A DNA stretch of 64,000 nt from Rhineura floridana. Its lineage: Eukaryota; Chordata; Lepidosauria; Squamata; Rhineuridae. The DNA is taken from assembly GCF_030035675.1 (NCBI RefSeq), contig NC_084489.1, positions 70,399,365 through 70,463,364 on the forward strand, in the 5' to 3' direction. The notes below the pieces were generated by a model, which worked only from the letters and a program-made list of their open reading frames with translations, was not told the origin of the DNA and searched no databases. Shown here piece after piece: positions 33,985-45,195 of this stretch (position 1 is the stretch's first letter; each line of letters begins with the position of its first letter). A program made the translations under genes and the position numbers.

Positions 33985-34487
33985 AGAGAAAGGAAAATCA
34001 GAGATCAGAAATGGGCGGAGTTATTTAAACCCCAATGTCTTCCTTCCCACTTATTCACCTGGCACGTCATTAAACACTTTAAGCTCCTCTTTAAACTTCT
34101 AAAGAACCACAGAGGTTGGGCTGCTATTGTTCTTAATGTCTTTTCTCATTGGGAAGACTTATCAAAGAGAGGAAAGCTCCCTTTCTTTAGGATTTACAGG
34201 GACATGTTAGGTTTGCTTAAATTACTGCCAGCACCATTTTGAAAACTTCCACCTGCCTCTCTGTTTGGGTGTTAACAGGTGTGAGGGGTTTTGTTTCTCT
34301 CCCCCCTACCCCCTGCAATGCTGCCTTTACTGCCTGCTTTCCCGTATAATTTTCTGATCTGAACATGTCACTTGAGCCACATTTCTTTGCACATATTCAA
34401 GGGGAAAAAAACAATTGTGCAGCAGCAACTGGAAGCAGACAATTGCAAACAGGGAAGTGAGATTACAAACTTCAGTAGAGGCCCCAC
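33985..34487. other. no gene seen
   Basis: Unique-looking right flank of the LINE; no motif. Confidence 0.35.
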
Positions 34488-34965
34488 TGCTGAAAAAATG
34501 GCACTGGCTGCCCATTAGCTACCGGGCCAAGTTCAAGGTTCTGGTTTTGGTGTACAACGCCCAATGCAGCTTGGGACGAGGATACCTGAAAGACCGTCTT
34601 ACCCCTTATATACCCAGTTGATCACTGCACTCTGCAGGTCAGGGCCTCCTGAAGATACCATCTTATTCCCTCCCCTTAAATATTAGACAGGCACCATTTC
34701 TGTTATCTTTTCAGTGCCTACTGAAGAGCTTCCTCTTTCAACAAGCCTTTTAAGTAGAGACCTTATCCCAGTCTACGTCTGTGTTGGAATAGCTTTTTAG
34801 GAAGTTTTTAAAGCTTTTTAGGATGTTTTTAAAGCTTTTTAAAGCTGTTTTGTTTTAATATGTTTTTAAATATATTTTGTTCAAATGCATTTTAAAGTCT
34901 GTTCTTAAGATGTTTTAGAGTGTTTTTAGTGTTTTGTTTGCCGCCCTGGGCTCCTTCTGGGAGGA
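34488..34965 (+). mobile_element. L2 LINE 3' fragment with internal deletion
   Basis: Encodes WHWLPISYRAKFKVLVLVYN and YLKDRLTPYIPS, then jumps to SLPLNIRQAP and LFQQAF. About 35 codons present in the copy at 28.36 kb are missing. The 3' UTR ends at GGGCTCCTTCTGGGAGGAA, where the palindromic element begins. Confidence 0.88.
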
Positions 34966-35171
34966 ACTTTTAAAGATACAGAAGACCTCTTGGAGGCCGG
35001 GCCTGGCAACCAAGAGGTCTTCTGTATCTTGAAAAGTTGTGCAGGGGGAAGGGAGAATTTCACCTTGTGGTTTTTCCCATTACAGGGTTGCAAGAAAACC
35101 TGCACTTGGCTGAATTTTCTCTTCTCTTAAAGATATAGAATCATTCTTAGGCCCTGAGCCTGGCAACCCTA
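34966..35171. mobile_element. long-palindrome DNA element, partial copy
   Basis: Core AAAGATACAGAAGACCTCTT and its complement AAGAGGTCTTCTGTATCTT, then the right arm (CACCTTGTGGTTTTTCCCAT, GCAAGAAAACCTGCACTTGG, CTGGCAACCCTAT). Same sequence as the full element at 41752-42092, but most of the left arm is gone. Confidence 0.8.
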
Positions 35172-35890
35172 TTTGTAACCCACTCTTCATCCTCCCAATC
35201 TTGCCAAAGGTTTTCTTTGGGGCCTATCATTGGCAGGAAATACACACATGTAGCCCAATCTAAACACACCAGATCATGCCTTTAGATGCAACTGTGGTCA
35301 GGACGGCCCGAGGGATGGGCAGCTGGTACCTACTCCTTCACCTCCTCCGAAACAGCAGCATGGGCACAACTGCGACCCCCACCCCCTGCTCCTGTGCCCT
35401 CTTCTAGTTCATGCTCAGTGGCCATAGCTGGCCACAACTGGCCCCAGTACCCCCCCCACTTCCCAGCCCTACATGGAGTTGCCAGGTAACTTGAAAACTT
35501 TTGAACACAAAGCATGCACTCTACCACTGAACTATAGCCCTTGGATTATATTGCCAGTGAAATGGATATATGAAATGTCTGGACATCTCAAAAATGGGGG
35601 AAAACTATTGAAAGGGGGAAAATGTACAACCTAAGCAATTTGTACACAAATGTAAATTCTTATTGATTGACCCTATCATGTGGCAAGCTTGGATATTTCT
35701 CACTGCAATTGGACAGGAAACAAATAAAGGATAAATTCTCAAGAAAAGGCCACAAAATCAAACATTTCTCAAAAAGTCCATATTGCAAATGATTTTGCTT
35801 AGTTACCAACCTCTGTCCAATTTCTGCTGCCTGTGATTTAAGAAATAATGTAGGCCACATTTTCCTTATGTTGATGTATGTGCATTCTAT
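35172..35890. other. no gene seen; SINE scrap at 35505-35542
   Basis: 35505-35542 (GCATGCACTCTACCACTGAA, CTATAGCCC) is the reversed head of the tRNA-derived SINE. Nothing else was recognised. Confidence 0.5.
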
Positions 35891-35898
35891 ATCTGGAT

Positions 35899-36057
35899 CA
35901 GTGGTTCTTAACCTGTTTTGGGTCATGGACCCTTCTGAGAATCTGATGAAAGTTATGGATACCCATAAATAAATAAATAACTTTTATTGTATAGGGTAAT
36001 GATTTTTTTGTGCCCTAGGGAACTTAGGATCCATGGATCACAGGTCAAGAACCCTTG
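35899..36057. mobile_element. hAT miniature element (CAGTGGTTCTTAACC)
   Basis: Left end CAGTGGTTCTTAACCTG, right end CAGGTCAAGAACCCTTG, imperfect inverted repeats. Flanks ATCTGGAT (35891-35898) and ATCTAGAT (36058-36065) agree at 7 of 8. Confidence 0.78.
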
Positions 36058-36065
36058 ATCTAGAT

Positions 36066-37366
36066 GTTTATCTATGTGTATTGCTGTTTTTCACAGGTTG
36101 GTAATGACTCTTGAGTTATGTATGTCCATACTCCTTAAAATCCTCAGGATAAATATGTTGGCTTCCTAGTTTGATTTTTGTATCAAAATTATTTAAAAGT
36201 CTCACTGGCAATCTAATCAAGTTCTTTGCGGGATTTACATATTTCCCAGCATGAGAGAACCCATTTAGCAGAAGAGAATGTAAGACGTCAACACTTTTCA
36301 ATCAGAAGCTAATTAAACAGCAGCACAAAACAGTTTGCAGAGCTAGTGCAAACAGTACCCTTGAAAATACCAGCACTACAGGGCAGAGGTGTTCAATAGT
36401 GGCTTCACAGTCCTATTTTGTGATTTATTCCTGGGCAATTTAGAAAGGATGCTGTTAAAGATCCTTGATTTCAAACTTGTGAAATACACAAATCTTTTTT
36501 TAAAAAATCCTTCCCTTTTCCTAATTTTTCGTTGAGATTTACATGAAAACAGAGTGAGTAATGAGTCCATCAACAAGTCTTTTCTTATCAGAGCTGTAAG
36601 TTTCTGTTGTGAGATTCTTTTCTTGTTTAATTATCAGGTCTTTAAGAGGCGCATCTTTCATCTGACTCGATTACTTCCTCTGTTTTCCAGATAATGAGTA
36701 GCTTAATCCCATGTGCTGTAAGACAGATCTGTTTACTCAAAAACAGAAAGAAAGAAAGTTGGCTTAGGGTCCATCTTGTGAAAGAACAGAGAACTTAACT
36801 GTAGTTCCTACTTTCTTATTCCATGAGCACAATCCAGACAAAATTAAGTATTTTGGGTCCCGTTCATTTAATGGGAGAGTTAAGTGTGTGCTTAAAATAT
36901 TCCATATTGAAACCAACAGTACTTAACTTAATTACGTTTGGCTGGATTGTGCCTTGTGTGGTTATTCTAGACATGCAAAGGTTCCAAGTTAGTTTGAGGG
37001 GAAAAACCCAACTATATCCATATTCCAGTACCTACTTAGGCTTGGCTCAGTATATATGAATGAATAAAGACAATCCTTTGGCACAGCTTCCTTGTGGTGA
37101 TCTTGACTTTGGATCCCTCAGCATGTGTATGCTTCCCCCCCTTCATGTTTGTGCAGTTGGCTCCAAAGAATTGGATTCTATTTTGTGTTCACACAGATAA
37201 TAGCCAGCCGCTTGGCTCAACTTGTATTGTGGCTTTATCTGGAAGCTTATCCACATTGAATTTTAAAAAATGCCCGTGGGTACCAAGTTTTTCATTTCCA
37301 AACTGGCACTGTTTCCATAATCATATTTACACTGACTCTTTTTTCATTTTCTCTTCTCCTTCATAG
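36066..37366. other. no gene seen; ends in a good 3' splice-site signal
   Basis: AT-rich and non-repetitive. The last 50 bases have a branch-point-like CTGAC (37333) and a T/C-rich tract ending in CAG-like ATAG at 37366. Confidence 0.4.
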
Positions 37367-37446
37367 ATTCCATGGATGAAGCCTCTGACCGCATATTGGA
37401 GGACTTTTCCATTGCCCAACAAGGAACCCGTCGTGATAAATACTGA
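37367..37446 (+). CDS. possible terminal coding exon, gene unknown
   Basis: A pyrimidine tract and AG (37365-37366) precede an open frame of two leading bases plus 25 codons and TGA at 37444-37446. The peptide starts SMDEASDRILEDF and ends TRRDKY; it is polar and charged, like a cytoplasmic C-terminus. AATAAA lies at 37639-37644, a fitting distance for a 3' UTR. No partner exon or family was recognised, and a chance frame of this size is quite possible. If real, the rest of the gene lies upstream on the plus strand. Confidence 0.3.
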
Positions 37447-37474
37447 TTGCTTGTTATTGACTTGGAGAGTATAT

Positions 37475-37846
37475 TAAACAATTTTCTCCCTAACTCCTTA
37501 AATATCTTGAAGAATCAACCATAAGTAGGGTGTAATGTTTCATAACTGAGGCCCACAACTGTGCTGTGGGAACTGTGTCAAACACAGAGGCAAAGTCCAT
37601 GGAAAATGTCTTTGGTGATATTATATCTTCAAGTATGAAATAAAGTAATGATTTTTTAAAAATAAACTCCCTAAAATTGTGAAATGGAGACACTAGATAG
37701 CATTCAGTATGTTTTTTTTTTAAAAGCAAAATGAAACATGACATTTTAATCAAAACTAGATGTCTGAACACCTGGAACATTACCAAATCTTGCTTAACTT
37801 TCCACATAGTGTGTATCTCTGGATGAAACTGGGATAGAAGACACAT
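37475..37846 (-). mobile_element. possible LINE RT scrap
   Basis: The minus strand encodes KTFSMDFASVFDTVPTAQLW, resembling RT motif A (FIDF-AFD-VPR--LW) of RTE or I-type LINEs. No other RT motif is near, so this is a weak call. Confidence 0.35.
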
Positions 37847-37861
37847 ACCCTGAGGAAGCCA

Positions 37862-38836
37862 CAGTTGGCGGGGTGGTGGTGGTGATGATGAAATTTATTA
37901 CCTGCCATTCAAGCAAGTCTCAGAGTGGGTTACAACAATTTAAAATGTAATATTAAAACAATTAAAACAAATAACAATCACAGGAATAGGGTAGGTCCTG
38001 GAAACATGCATATCAGGTGTCAAAGGCCAGGGTAAACAGGTCTTCAGCATGTTCAGCAATTAGTGCACCTGTTTCTTCAAGGCACTTTGCACTTTCTTTT
38101 GGCTTCTCTACTGATGAATACAGGTGGCTGTTAAAATGTACACACTGGGTATATTATAGGTCTGAGTAGCATATTTGGCAGGGCTGTGAATGCATCCCCA
38201 ATCTGATTTGGGGCCTAATCTGACACTTTGGAGGACCCACAGTCTGACTCAGATCTGGGCCTGGATGGCCTTGCAGAGTTATGTGTTGAGTATCTCCTCC
38301 AGATTGCATGTTTCATCAGAGCTTAAAACCTTGTGTGTCTCCATCTCCTCTCCTCATCACCACACCGTCCACCCTTCTTGTAGCCCCACATCACTTCAGG
38401 TGGACCTGATCCAGCCTGGGGTGATCCAGGAATGCATCAACCCAATATGGCTGAATCCTGGGTTTGATTCAGGATTCAGGATTCAGCCAGATCTGGTGCA
38501 CAGCCTTAATATTCAGCAAGAGCAATCTACCTGCATTGTAACATCATGAGTATGAAAGCCCATCTAAACACACAGCAGACTCATGTGATATAGCTGTCAT
38601 TCATCATTATGAATGCAGGGTGGGGGTTGCATATTTGAATGCTTCACAGGGGAAAAAATGCCTGTACTAAAACCTTGTATGTCAGAGAGAAGAAGGATTT
38701 AGGATAGATTTCTCTCTCAGGTATTAGTTTTTTTATGTGCAGAGAGTTACAAATATGTATGTTGTTTGTCTGTATATTAGATTTCTTACCTGCCCTTTAC
38801 CATTTGGTCTAGGGTGGATTACAACCCCTTTCTGTA
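37862..38836. other. no gene seen; possible L2-like tail near 37870-37980
   Basis: AAATTTATTACCTGCCATTC and GAGTGGGTTACAACAATTTA have the look of a reversed L2 3' end. The rest is unassigned. Confidence 0.4.
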
Positions 38837-38844
38837 GTCTAAAA

Positions 38845-38960
38845 CAGAGCTTGGAAAAGTTACTTTTTTGAACTACAACTCCCATCAGCTCAGTTCAGTG
38901 GCCATGCTGGCTGGGGCTGATGGGAGTTGTAGTTCAAAAAAGTAACTTTTCCAAGCTCTG
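38845..38960. mobile_element. hAT miniature element, family 1, copy 3
   Basis: CAGAGCTTGGAAAAGTTAC at left and GTAACTTTTCCAAGCTCTG at right are exact inverted repeats. Flanks GTCTAAAA and GTCTAAAT agree at 7 of 8. Confidence 0.93.
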
Positions 38961-39635
38961 GTCTAAATGATACAATCTAGGAAAAGCTGTATTGTGTGAT
39001 TCTGTTTCATTAGACTGGCTCTTTTAAAAGACAGATGGACAACATTTTTTTTAAAAAATGTGCCACTCCAAGGTGCCCCCCAGCCAGCCATGGTAGGACC
39101 TGATGGCACCTGAAGAGGCTACCTGTGAACTTTAGAGTGGGACAATTATTAATTTAAGAATTCAACTTAAAAAAAAATGCACTACCCATAGGCACCCTCC
39201 CTGGCTGCCTGTGCTTCAGTGTCCTCCCATGGATATTCCAGGAAGTGTGGGCAGCCAGGGAGGCTGCAGAGTGTCTTGCCAGAATTGTCTTCATTTTTTT
39301 TTAACAAAGAACATATCCCTTTGTAGCATTTTTAAATATAATTGCAAAATTCATTGAAAAATCTCCCTTCCAAAAGAGGCAGAGAACTAGTAATCTTTTT
39401 CAGCACAGGAGGGGGCAGAGATACTCAAATGTGATGACAGGGGTTTGGCACAGCTCTGCTTAACAATTTCAGCCCAATTTCATCTTAGTGCTAATGTGGC
39501 AGTGTTTCTTTGTTGGTCCCAGGTTCCTATGAGTCTTGGCTGGTACAGCGTTCAAATTTTCTGTAGATTCCCATGTGTTTATTCAGTACAATATGAAAAT
39601 CTCTACCAGTTACTTATTTTGATCGTGTGTGTGAA
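38961..39635. other. no gene seen
   Basis: Short inverted pieces around 39,060-39,260 (GGCTGCCTGTGCTTC, GGGCAGCCAGGGAGGCTGC) may be a decayed DNA element. Confidence 0.35.
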
Positions 39636-40020
39636 CAGGTTAATAGAGAGACTGCTTTATGCCTTATATACCCAGTGGGCTACTGTCTTCTGCAGGAAGG
39701 TTTCTCCTTCAAGTCCCTAAAATATCAGAAGCCTGCTCCATAGTAACTCAAAGCAGGGCTTTCAGTGAGGCTGCCCCTATTTTGTGGAACAGCATCCCTG
39801 TTGAGATTCAACAGGCATCCCACTCTCTGTACTTTCTGGAAGCAACTGAAAACATTTTTGTTTCAACAAGCTTTTCCATCTATTTTTAAAACTATCTTAA
39901 GTTGTTTTGGGGCAGGGGGTACTGGTTTTAGAAACTCCTTCTAGCTGTGTTCATGGCATATTTGTTAATTACCTTGAGATGCATGTAAAAGGTGATTCAT
40001 AAATAAATAAATAAATAAAT
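39636..40020 (+). mobile_element. L2 LINE 3' end, older copy
   Basis: Encodes RAFSEAAPILWNSIPVEIQQ then FQQAF-like text (TTTCAACAAGCTTTTCC) and an (AAATA)n tail. It is more diverged than the copies at 28 and 51 kb. Confidence 0.8.
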
Positions 40021-40669
40021 AACAACTGCTTAAACATTGGGTGCCTGTTGAGGGTATGCCTCTGTGATAAAGGGGTGCAAAGCATCTAACACTGCACATT
40101 CAAACTGAAATGAAAGGTTTGTAGGCATGTGAGCGCTCTGTAGGTGCCTCAATGCTTCTGCTTCACTGGGTTGATCTGACACATGACATGGAATAGTTCA
40201 TATAAATATGATGTAAATATGAAAAATTGTGTTGACAAATGTTGGAATAAGCAAGCTTGCATGTCGCCCCTTTTGATAGGGAGATGTTCCCTCTAACCAA
40301 TATTGGAGATATCTCTATGTGTTTGTTTACCATGATGTAACTTCGTTAAAGGGTGGGGTTATTTACCTTCTTCCTCCTCCTCCTTTGTCTGGGGATGTTG
40401 ATCCTTTTTGCATATTCTCCATTAACCTCTAGCAGAGGAAGCAGGCAGACGCTCCTTCCAGGAGCATCCTCACCAAAGACTGAAAATGGATTGAGACTAC
40501 AGATTATTTCTGTCTAAATTACATCCTATGTTTTCTTAAACATATGAAGGTCATGAGTAAATATTCTTTTATCCTTTTTACCCAAGATGATTGTCTGTTG
40601 AGTTATTTGATTAACTAGTATGTCTGAGAGAAGGTGTGGGACTGGTTATTCCCAAAATCCTCTGTTGCA
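40021..40669. other. no gene seen
   Basis: Unique-looking, with a (TCC)n-like stretch near 40370. Confidence 0.35.
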
Positions 40670-41195
40670 TTTATTCATTTCATTCATTCATTCATTGGCG
40701 ATCACTCATGGCCAAGTAAGATTGTCTTCCAAGATAAGGTATTTAACAGTGGGTCCGTAAGTGACTGTGGAGGCCAATTCTGAATCCACACAGCCTCCCA
40801 CAGTGAGGACATAGGTTTCCAGATGGATTTGCTTGGAAGATGTCTGTGCATGAATTTGTTTTATGTGGGGAGATCGGTGCACGATGATCAACACACAATC
40901 TTGACAGAAAAAGGCTTTGATCCAATGGCATGGATACCACGAAGATTGGAAGTATTTTATCTGCTGCAGCCTTCATCCGCCTTCACAGCCATTGTAATGT
41001 ATACATTGTTATCCTCCACCTGTTCTGCCATTGAGGACTTTCTTGGATCGTTCTTTGTCTGGTTCCTCTCCCTTGACCTTACCGCCATGGGTGACCCTGC
41101 TGGGAGTACATGACTTCCGACGGCATCGCTCACAGGGTTCATTGGAACACACAAGCCCACTTACCACTAAGGTGACGATCCAGTGAGGGGTGTTG
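40670..41195 (-). mobile_element. LINE-type 3' fragment with a C2H2-like finger and (AATG)n tail
   Basis: The minus strand encodes LCPHCGRLCGFRIGLHSHLR, a C-x2-C...H-x3-H finger of the CGR-C-SRIGL-SH-R-H type found near the C-terminus of some metazoan LINE ORFs. It then reads GAAGACAATCTTACTTGGCC and ATGAGTGATCGCCAATGAAT, ending in AATG repeats at 40670-40696. The family assignment is tentative and there is no RT domain left. Confidence 0.6.
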
Positions 41196-41424
41196 CATTT
41201 ATACTTTGCTAAGAAATAGGACTACATATTGTTCCTATTTCATTTAAAAACCTAACAACAAAAACTTGAGATCTGTAAGTCAGAATGCCCCTCCAGAACC
41301 AGATTAACGGCTGGTTCTTATGCAAAGTTTGCCAAAAGGGAACCATACCCCTATGCATTGTTATAATCAATTCACCTAAAAAAACCTCTTGACCACAAGG
41401 ACCTGGTTGACATATGCATGGTTT

Positions 41425-41592
41425 AAGGAAAAGTGGTAAAGCATCTGCTTGACATGCAGAAGGTCCCAGGTTCAACACCCAGCATCCCCAGGTAGGACTG
41501 GGAATGTCTCCTATATGAAACCACCTCCACACAGTGTAGACAATACTGAGCTGGATGAACCAGTGTTCTGATTTAGTATAAGGCAGCTTCCT
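41425..41592 (+). mobile_element. tRNA-derived SINE copy
   Basis: The head is worn (AAGTGGTAAAGCATCTGC), with GGTCCCAGGTTCAACACCCA, TGTAGACAATACTGAGCTGG and end TATAAGGCAGCTTCCTAA. Confidence 0.85.
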
Positions 41593-41751
41593 AAGGAGGA
41601 GCAGGGGTAATAATACACTTACACCCAGTTCATGTTTGATGTTCTGGTAAGTAGAAAAAGTCTCATAGGAGCTGGCTCTCAGTGGGAATGATACTCTCCC
41701 AAGTAAAGTATCAGGTATAGCGGCAATTATATTCTACCAAGTAGTAAGGCG

Positions 41752-42092
41752 ATAGGCTTGACAGATTCAGGGCCTGAGGCTGATCCTGTATCTTTAGGAG
41801 AAGAGAAAGTCAGCCAAGTGTAGGTGTTCTTGCAACACTGTAATGGGAAAAACCACAAGGTGGAATTCTCCCTTCCCCCTGCACAACTTTTAAAGATACA
41901 GAAGACCTCTTGGTTGCCAGGCCCAGCCTCCAAAAGGTCTTCTGTATCTTTAAAAGTTGTGCAGAGGGAAGGGAGAATTCCACCTTGTGGTTTTTCCCAT
42001 TATAGTGTTGCAAGAAAACCTGCACTTGGCTGACTTTCTCTTCTTCTAAAGATACAGGATCAGTCTCAGGCCCTGAGTCTGGCAACCCTATA
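41752..42092. mobile_element. long-palindrome DNA element, full copy (about 340 bp)
   Basis: The two arms of about 165 bp are nearly exact complements around GAGGTCTT-type sequence near 41,920. They run from ATAGGCTTGACAGATTCAGG on the left to CTGAGTCTGGCAACCCTAT on the right. Both strands therefore encode nearly the same chance peptide (HNGKNHKVEFSLP-like), which confirms the symmetry. No transposase is present. The superfamily is unclear; flanking TA-containing sequence would fit a Tc1/mariner-type element. Confidence 0.85.
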
Positions 42093-42139
42093 AGGTGAGC
42101 ATATCTTTACAGGTTTTTGACATTTAGATTAAAAAAGAG

Positions 42140-42256
42140 CAGAGCTTGGAAAAGTTACTGTTTTGAACTACAACTCCCATCAGCCCAATCCACTGGCCAT
42201 GCTGGCTGGGGCTGATGGGAGTTGTAGTTCAAAAAAAGTAACTTTTCCAAGCTCTG
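42140..42256. mobile_element. hAT miniature element, family 1, copy 4
   Basis: CAGAGCTTGGAAAAGTTAC and GTAACTTTTCCAAGCTCTG ends; perfect 8-bp duplication AAAAAGAG at 42132-42139 and 42257-42264. Confidence 0.94.
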
Positions 42257-42264
42257 AAAAAGAG

Positions 42265-43287
42265 TGTATGGCCATTTAGTTATTATTATTATTAAAATGT
42301 ACATCACCATTAATTCACTGCTATCATTAGTTATCACAGAAGGCAAATCCCAGTGCTAGCCTGCAGGTTATGTTCACAAATCTTCACAACTCTCATTGCC
42401 CACTATTACCTGTAAGATAATCAGTGTACTCTCTGACTTCATAGGTTCAGCATTCAAATTTCAAGGAGAGGGTGGGCAGAGGGAGGCTAGTCCTCTTACA
42501 TATTGTGACAGCCATCCTTAATAGCTGTTTTAGATGGCAATTGTTTGGCTAAAATCAGGGGTCAGAGGTTGAGGGTTCTGGATTTATTAAGCCCCCTGCC
42601 TCCCCCTACCCATAATCTGAGCCCTGCATAGGGTACTATGATGAGAGTTGGATGCATACCTTCTCCTGCGTACCCCACGAGGGAACAGCGGCAAAACTTT
42701 TCATCAACTGTACCTCTTCAGGCTGTAGTAGGAGATTCAAGTTTTTGAATGTTCCCATATGATGTGGGCAAACACCATGTTCAGGAGAAGCTTTTGCTTT
42801 TGCTGAACAATTTCCCTATGCTCAACTTCTACATTCAGGGAGAGTGTTTGCTGGAGGTTAGGGTTACCATTTGTCATTTCAAAAAGAGTACATTTGGCTT
42901 CGATAAGTGAAAAGTAAGAGTATGCTGTTGCACCATCTCAAAAAGAGTACATGTACTCTTAAAAGAATACGGTTGGTAACCCTACTGGAGGGGGTACATA
43001 AACTCACAACTCCAACCCCCCCCCATCTGTAGCTCAAATTGGAAGCGTGCAGGAAGAGATTGTCCACTGGAATAAGGTGATAATACCAAGTGGCCCTAAC
43101 TACCCATGGATGGATATGAGGCTGTAGAGAGGTGCTAGGACAGGAAAACTAGTGGCAAGGCTTCTCTAAGCATCCAATGTCAACACTTGAAGGAAGCAAT
43201 GCCAGACCTCCTCCACCTGTTATTTCCTCCTCTCCAAGTGGAATAAAGACTCACCTTGGGTATGAGAGAGTTGATGACAGGCAGAGG
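42265..43287. other. no gene seen
   Basis: 42,860-42,985 has a small inverted arrangement (AAAAAGAGTACAT repeated), possibly a decayed DNA element. No exon. Confidence 0.35.
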
Positions 43288-43475
43288 AACATAGGAAGTT
43301 ACCTTATACTGAGTCAGACCACTGCTCCATCTGACTCAGTATTGTCTACAATGGATGGCAGCAGCTCTCCGGGATTTCAGGCAGGAGTCTCTCCCAGCCC
43401 TACTTGAAGATGCCAGGGATTGAACTTGGTACCTTCTGCAGGCAAGGTAGATGCTCTACCTACGGCCTAGCTATA
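43288..43475 (-). mobile_element. tRNA-derived SINE copy, near full length
   Basis: Plus-strand landmarks: AACATAGGAAGTTACCTTAT, CTCAGTATTGTCTACAATGG, CCAGGGATTGAACTTGGTAC and a worn head GCCTAGCTATA. Confidence 0.87.
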
Positions 43476-44796
43476 ATGGGAGAGGCCCAAAGGTATCTGC
43501 TGGTACAAAATTATGCTGTTTTTGCTGGGGATTATGACAATGAACCACAAGTCCCATCATCCCCAGCAGGAAAAGACAGGCATATGTTCTGGCCTATGAG
43601 AAGCCCATCAGGCCTCTCCCACCTTCAGTGCTGAGCTAGATGAACCTCACCCTGCTTGCTACCCACTACCCCTTTCCTAAGCTGAGGTTTTTAGGAGGAC
43701 AGGATGGGTGTGAGCAGATGCCGAGTCAAATTATGTCAGGAACTGCTGACCTCTGACCCATGTGGCGAGATGCATAACTGCAGCCTCTCAGAGAAGGACC
43801 TCCCAACACAGACCGGCTCCACTCACCCAGGCCAGCCATCGGCTCCACCTGTGCAGGAAGGAATATAAGGGAATTTTTTGTCTCAGTGATACATGCCTTG
43901 ACCAGCAAGATCTTCCTAGGGTTTAGCAGCTTTTTGGTTCTGGCTCCTGGAATGTCCTCCAGTTCCACCTTCTGGTTAGCTCTCTGAGCTGGATTGCTTT
44001 TTGATCCTGACTCACTCCAGACCACTGTCTATGGCCCAGCTCTGACAGATTAACAGGAGGGGAGTAGAACCGGGGGGGGGAATCCCATGTATTATCCAAT
44101 AGACTATCCTGGCAAAGGCAGAAACCAGGCAAAACAAAACAGATGGTGCTTCATTATTCTTCTGGGACAAGTTTGTTTTTCTTAACATCAGATGACTATG
44201 GCAACTTCAGCTGTTGTTAAATGGGTTTATTTTAATTGGAAAAATAATTATATAAGAATGTTTGTTTGGATCAGGATTGATGCAGTGGCTGACACATGGT
44301 TTGTATATCTGTTATGTTCCCATGTAGTAGAATCTTTACTTAATGATGATGGCTTTACAACAGTTATTACTAGTTTGCATCTGTTTTCCTGGAGGTTAAT
44401 TGCAATAGAAGTACTTAGTATATTGTTCCTTGTGGACCTCTATATGTTTTCCATCATGATAATTGCTATGAACTCTCAAACAATCATGTTGTAATTATCT
44501 CTGAATAATCTAGATCTCCTGCAGCCCTCAGTACTCTTCCTAGGTTCCCAAATCCTGGTGTTTACTCCAACCTGAAGGCATGGTATGAAACCAAATAACT
44601 GGTTTCAACACATTGCTCCCTTTGCTTTACATGGGATAAAAAGGCAGTCAAAGAGCAAATATGCAGAAAACCGGGTCACACAATTTATGTCACCCGTTTC
44701 CAAAAAGCAGACTGGTACATGGGGTCCCATCTCTCAACTTCTGCTGTCCACAAATGTCTGGATGCACATGGTGCAATTGTAAGCTGCCTGGCTGAG
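43476..44796. other. no gene seen
   Basis: 43,500-43,640 has inverted pieces (TACTGCT-like flanks and CCCATCATCCCCAGCAGG). 44,190-44,490 carries a 100-codon hydrophobic frame without any motif, so it is not called as a gene. Confidence 0.35.
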
Positions 44797-45129
44797 GAAG
44801 GGCTGTAGCTCAGTGTTAGAGCATCTGCTTTGCATGCAGAACGTGCCAGGTTCAATTCCCAACATCTCCAAGTAGGGCTGGGAGAGAACCTTGTATGAAA
44901 TCTTGCAGACCCACTTCCAGTCAGTTTAGATCAGGGATGAAGAATCTGTGGCTCTCCAGATGCTGTTGGACGACAACGCCATTGGTCCTAGCTAGTATGG
45001 TCAGTGGTCAGGGATGATGAGAATTGTAATCTAACAACATCTGGAGTGCCACAGGTTCCCCATTCCTGGTGTAGACAATGCTGAGTGAGATATCTGATTC
45101 ACTATAAGGCAGTTTCTTACGTTCCTATG
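44797..45129 (+). mobile_element. tRNA-derived SINE, interrupted by a hAT element
   Basis: The best-kept head in the window (GGCTGTAGCTCAGTGTTAGA, GGTTCAATTCCCAACATCTC). It breaks at 44931 after GTTTAGAT and resumes at 45069 with GTGTAGACAATGCTGAG, ending TATAAGGCAGTTTCTTACG. Confidence 0.88.
44932..45068. mobile_element. hAT miniature element, family 3 (CAGGGATG)
   Basis: CAGGGATGAAGAATCTGTGG at left and CCACAGGTTCCCCATTCCTG at right. Flanks GTTTAGAT and GTGTAGAC agree at 6 of 8 and both belong to the SINE. Confidence 0.82.
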
Positions 45130-45195
45130 CAGGAGAATGTAAGCTGTTGTGAGCCCCTCGATGGAAGACCATGGCATACATATAATAATGTCTGG

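Noticed and set aside
41810-42085. Two overlapping frames on opposite strands with nearly the same peptide
   Set aside because: A by-product of the long palindrome; neither is a conserved protein.
44192-44494. 100-codon hydrophobic frame that might be a membrane protein
   Set aside because: Base composition is AT-rich, so hydrophobic codons are expected by chance; no conserved motif or splice context.
44797-44870. tRNA gene-like A and B boxes
   Set aside because: The boxes belong to the SINE head; the acceptor stem does not close and the sequence continues into the SINE body.
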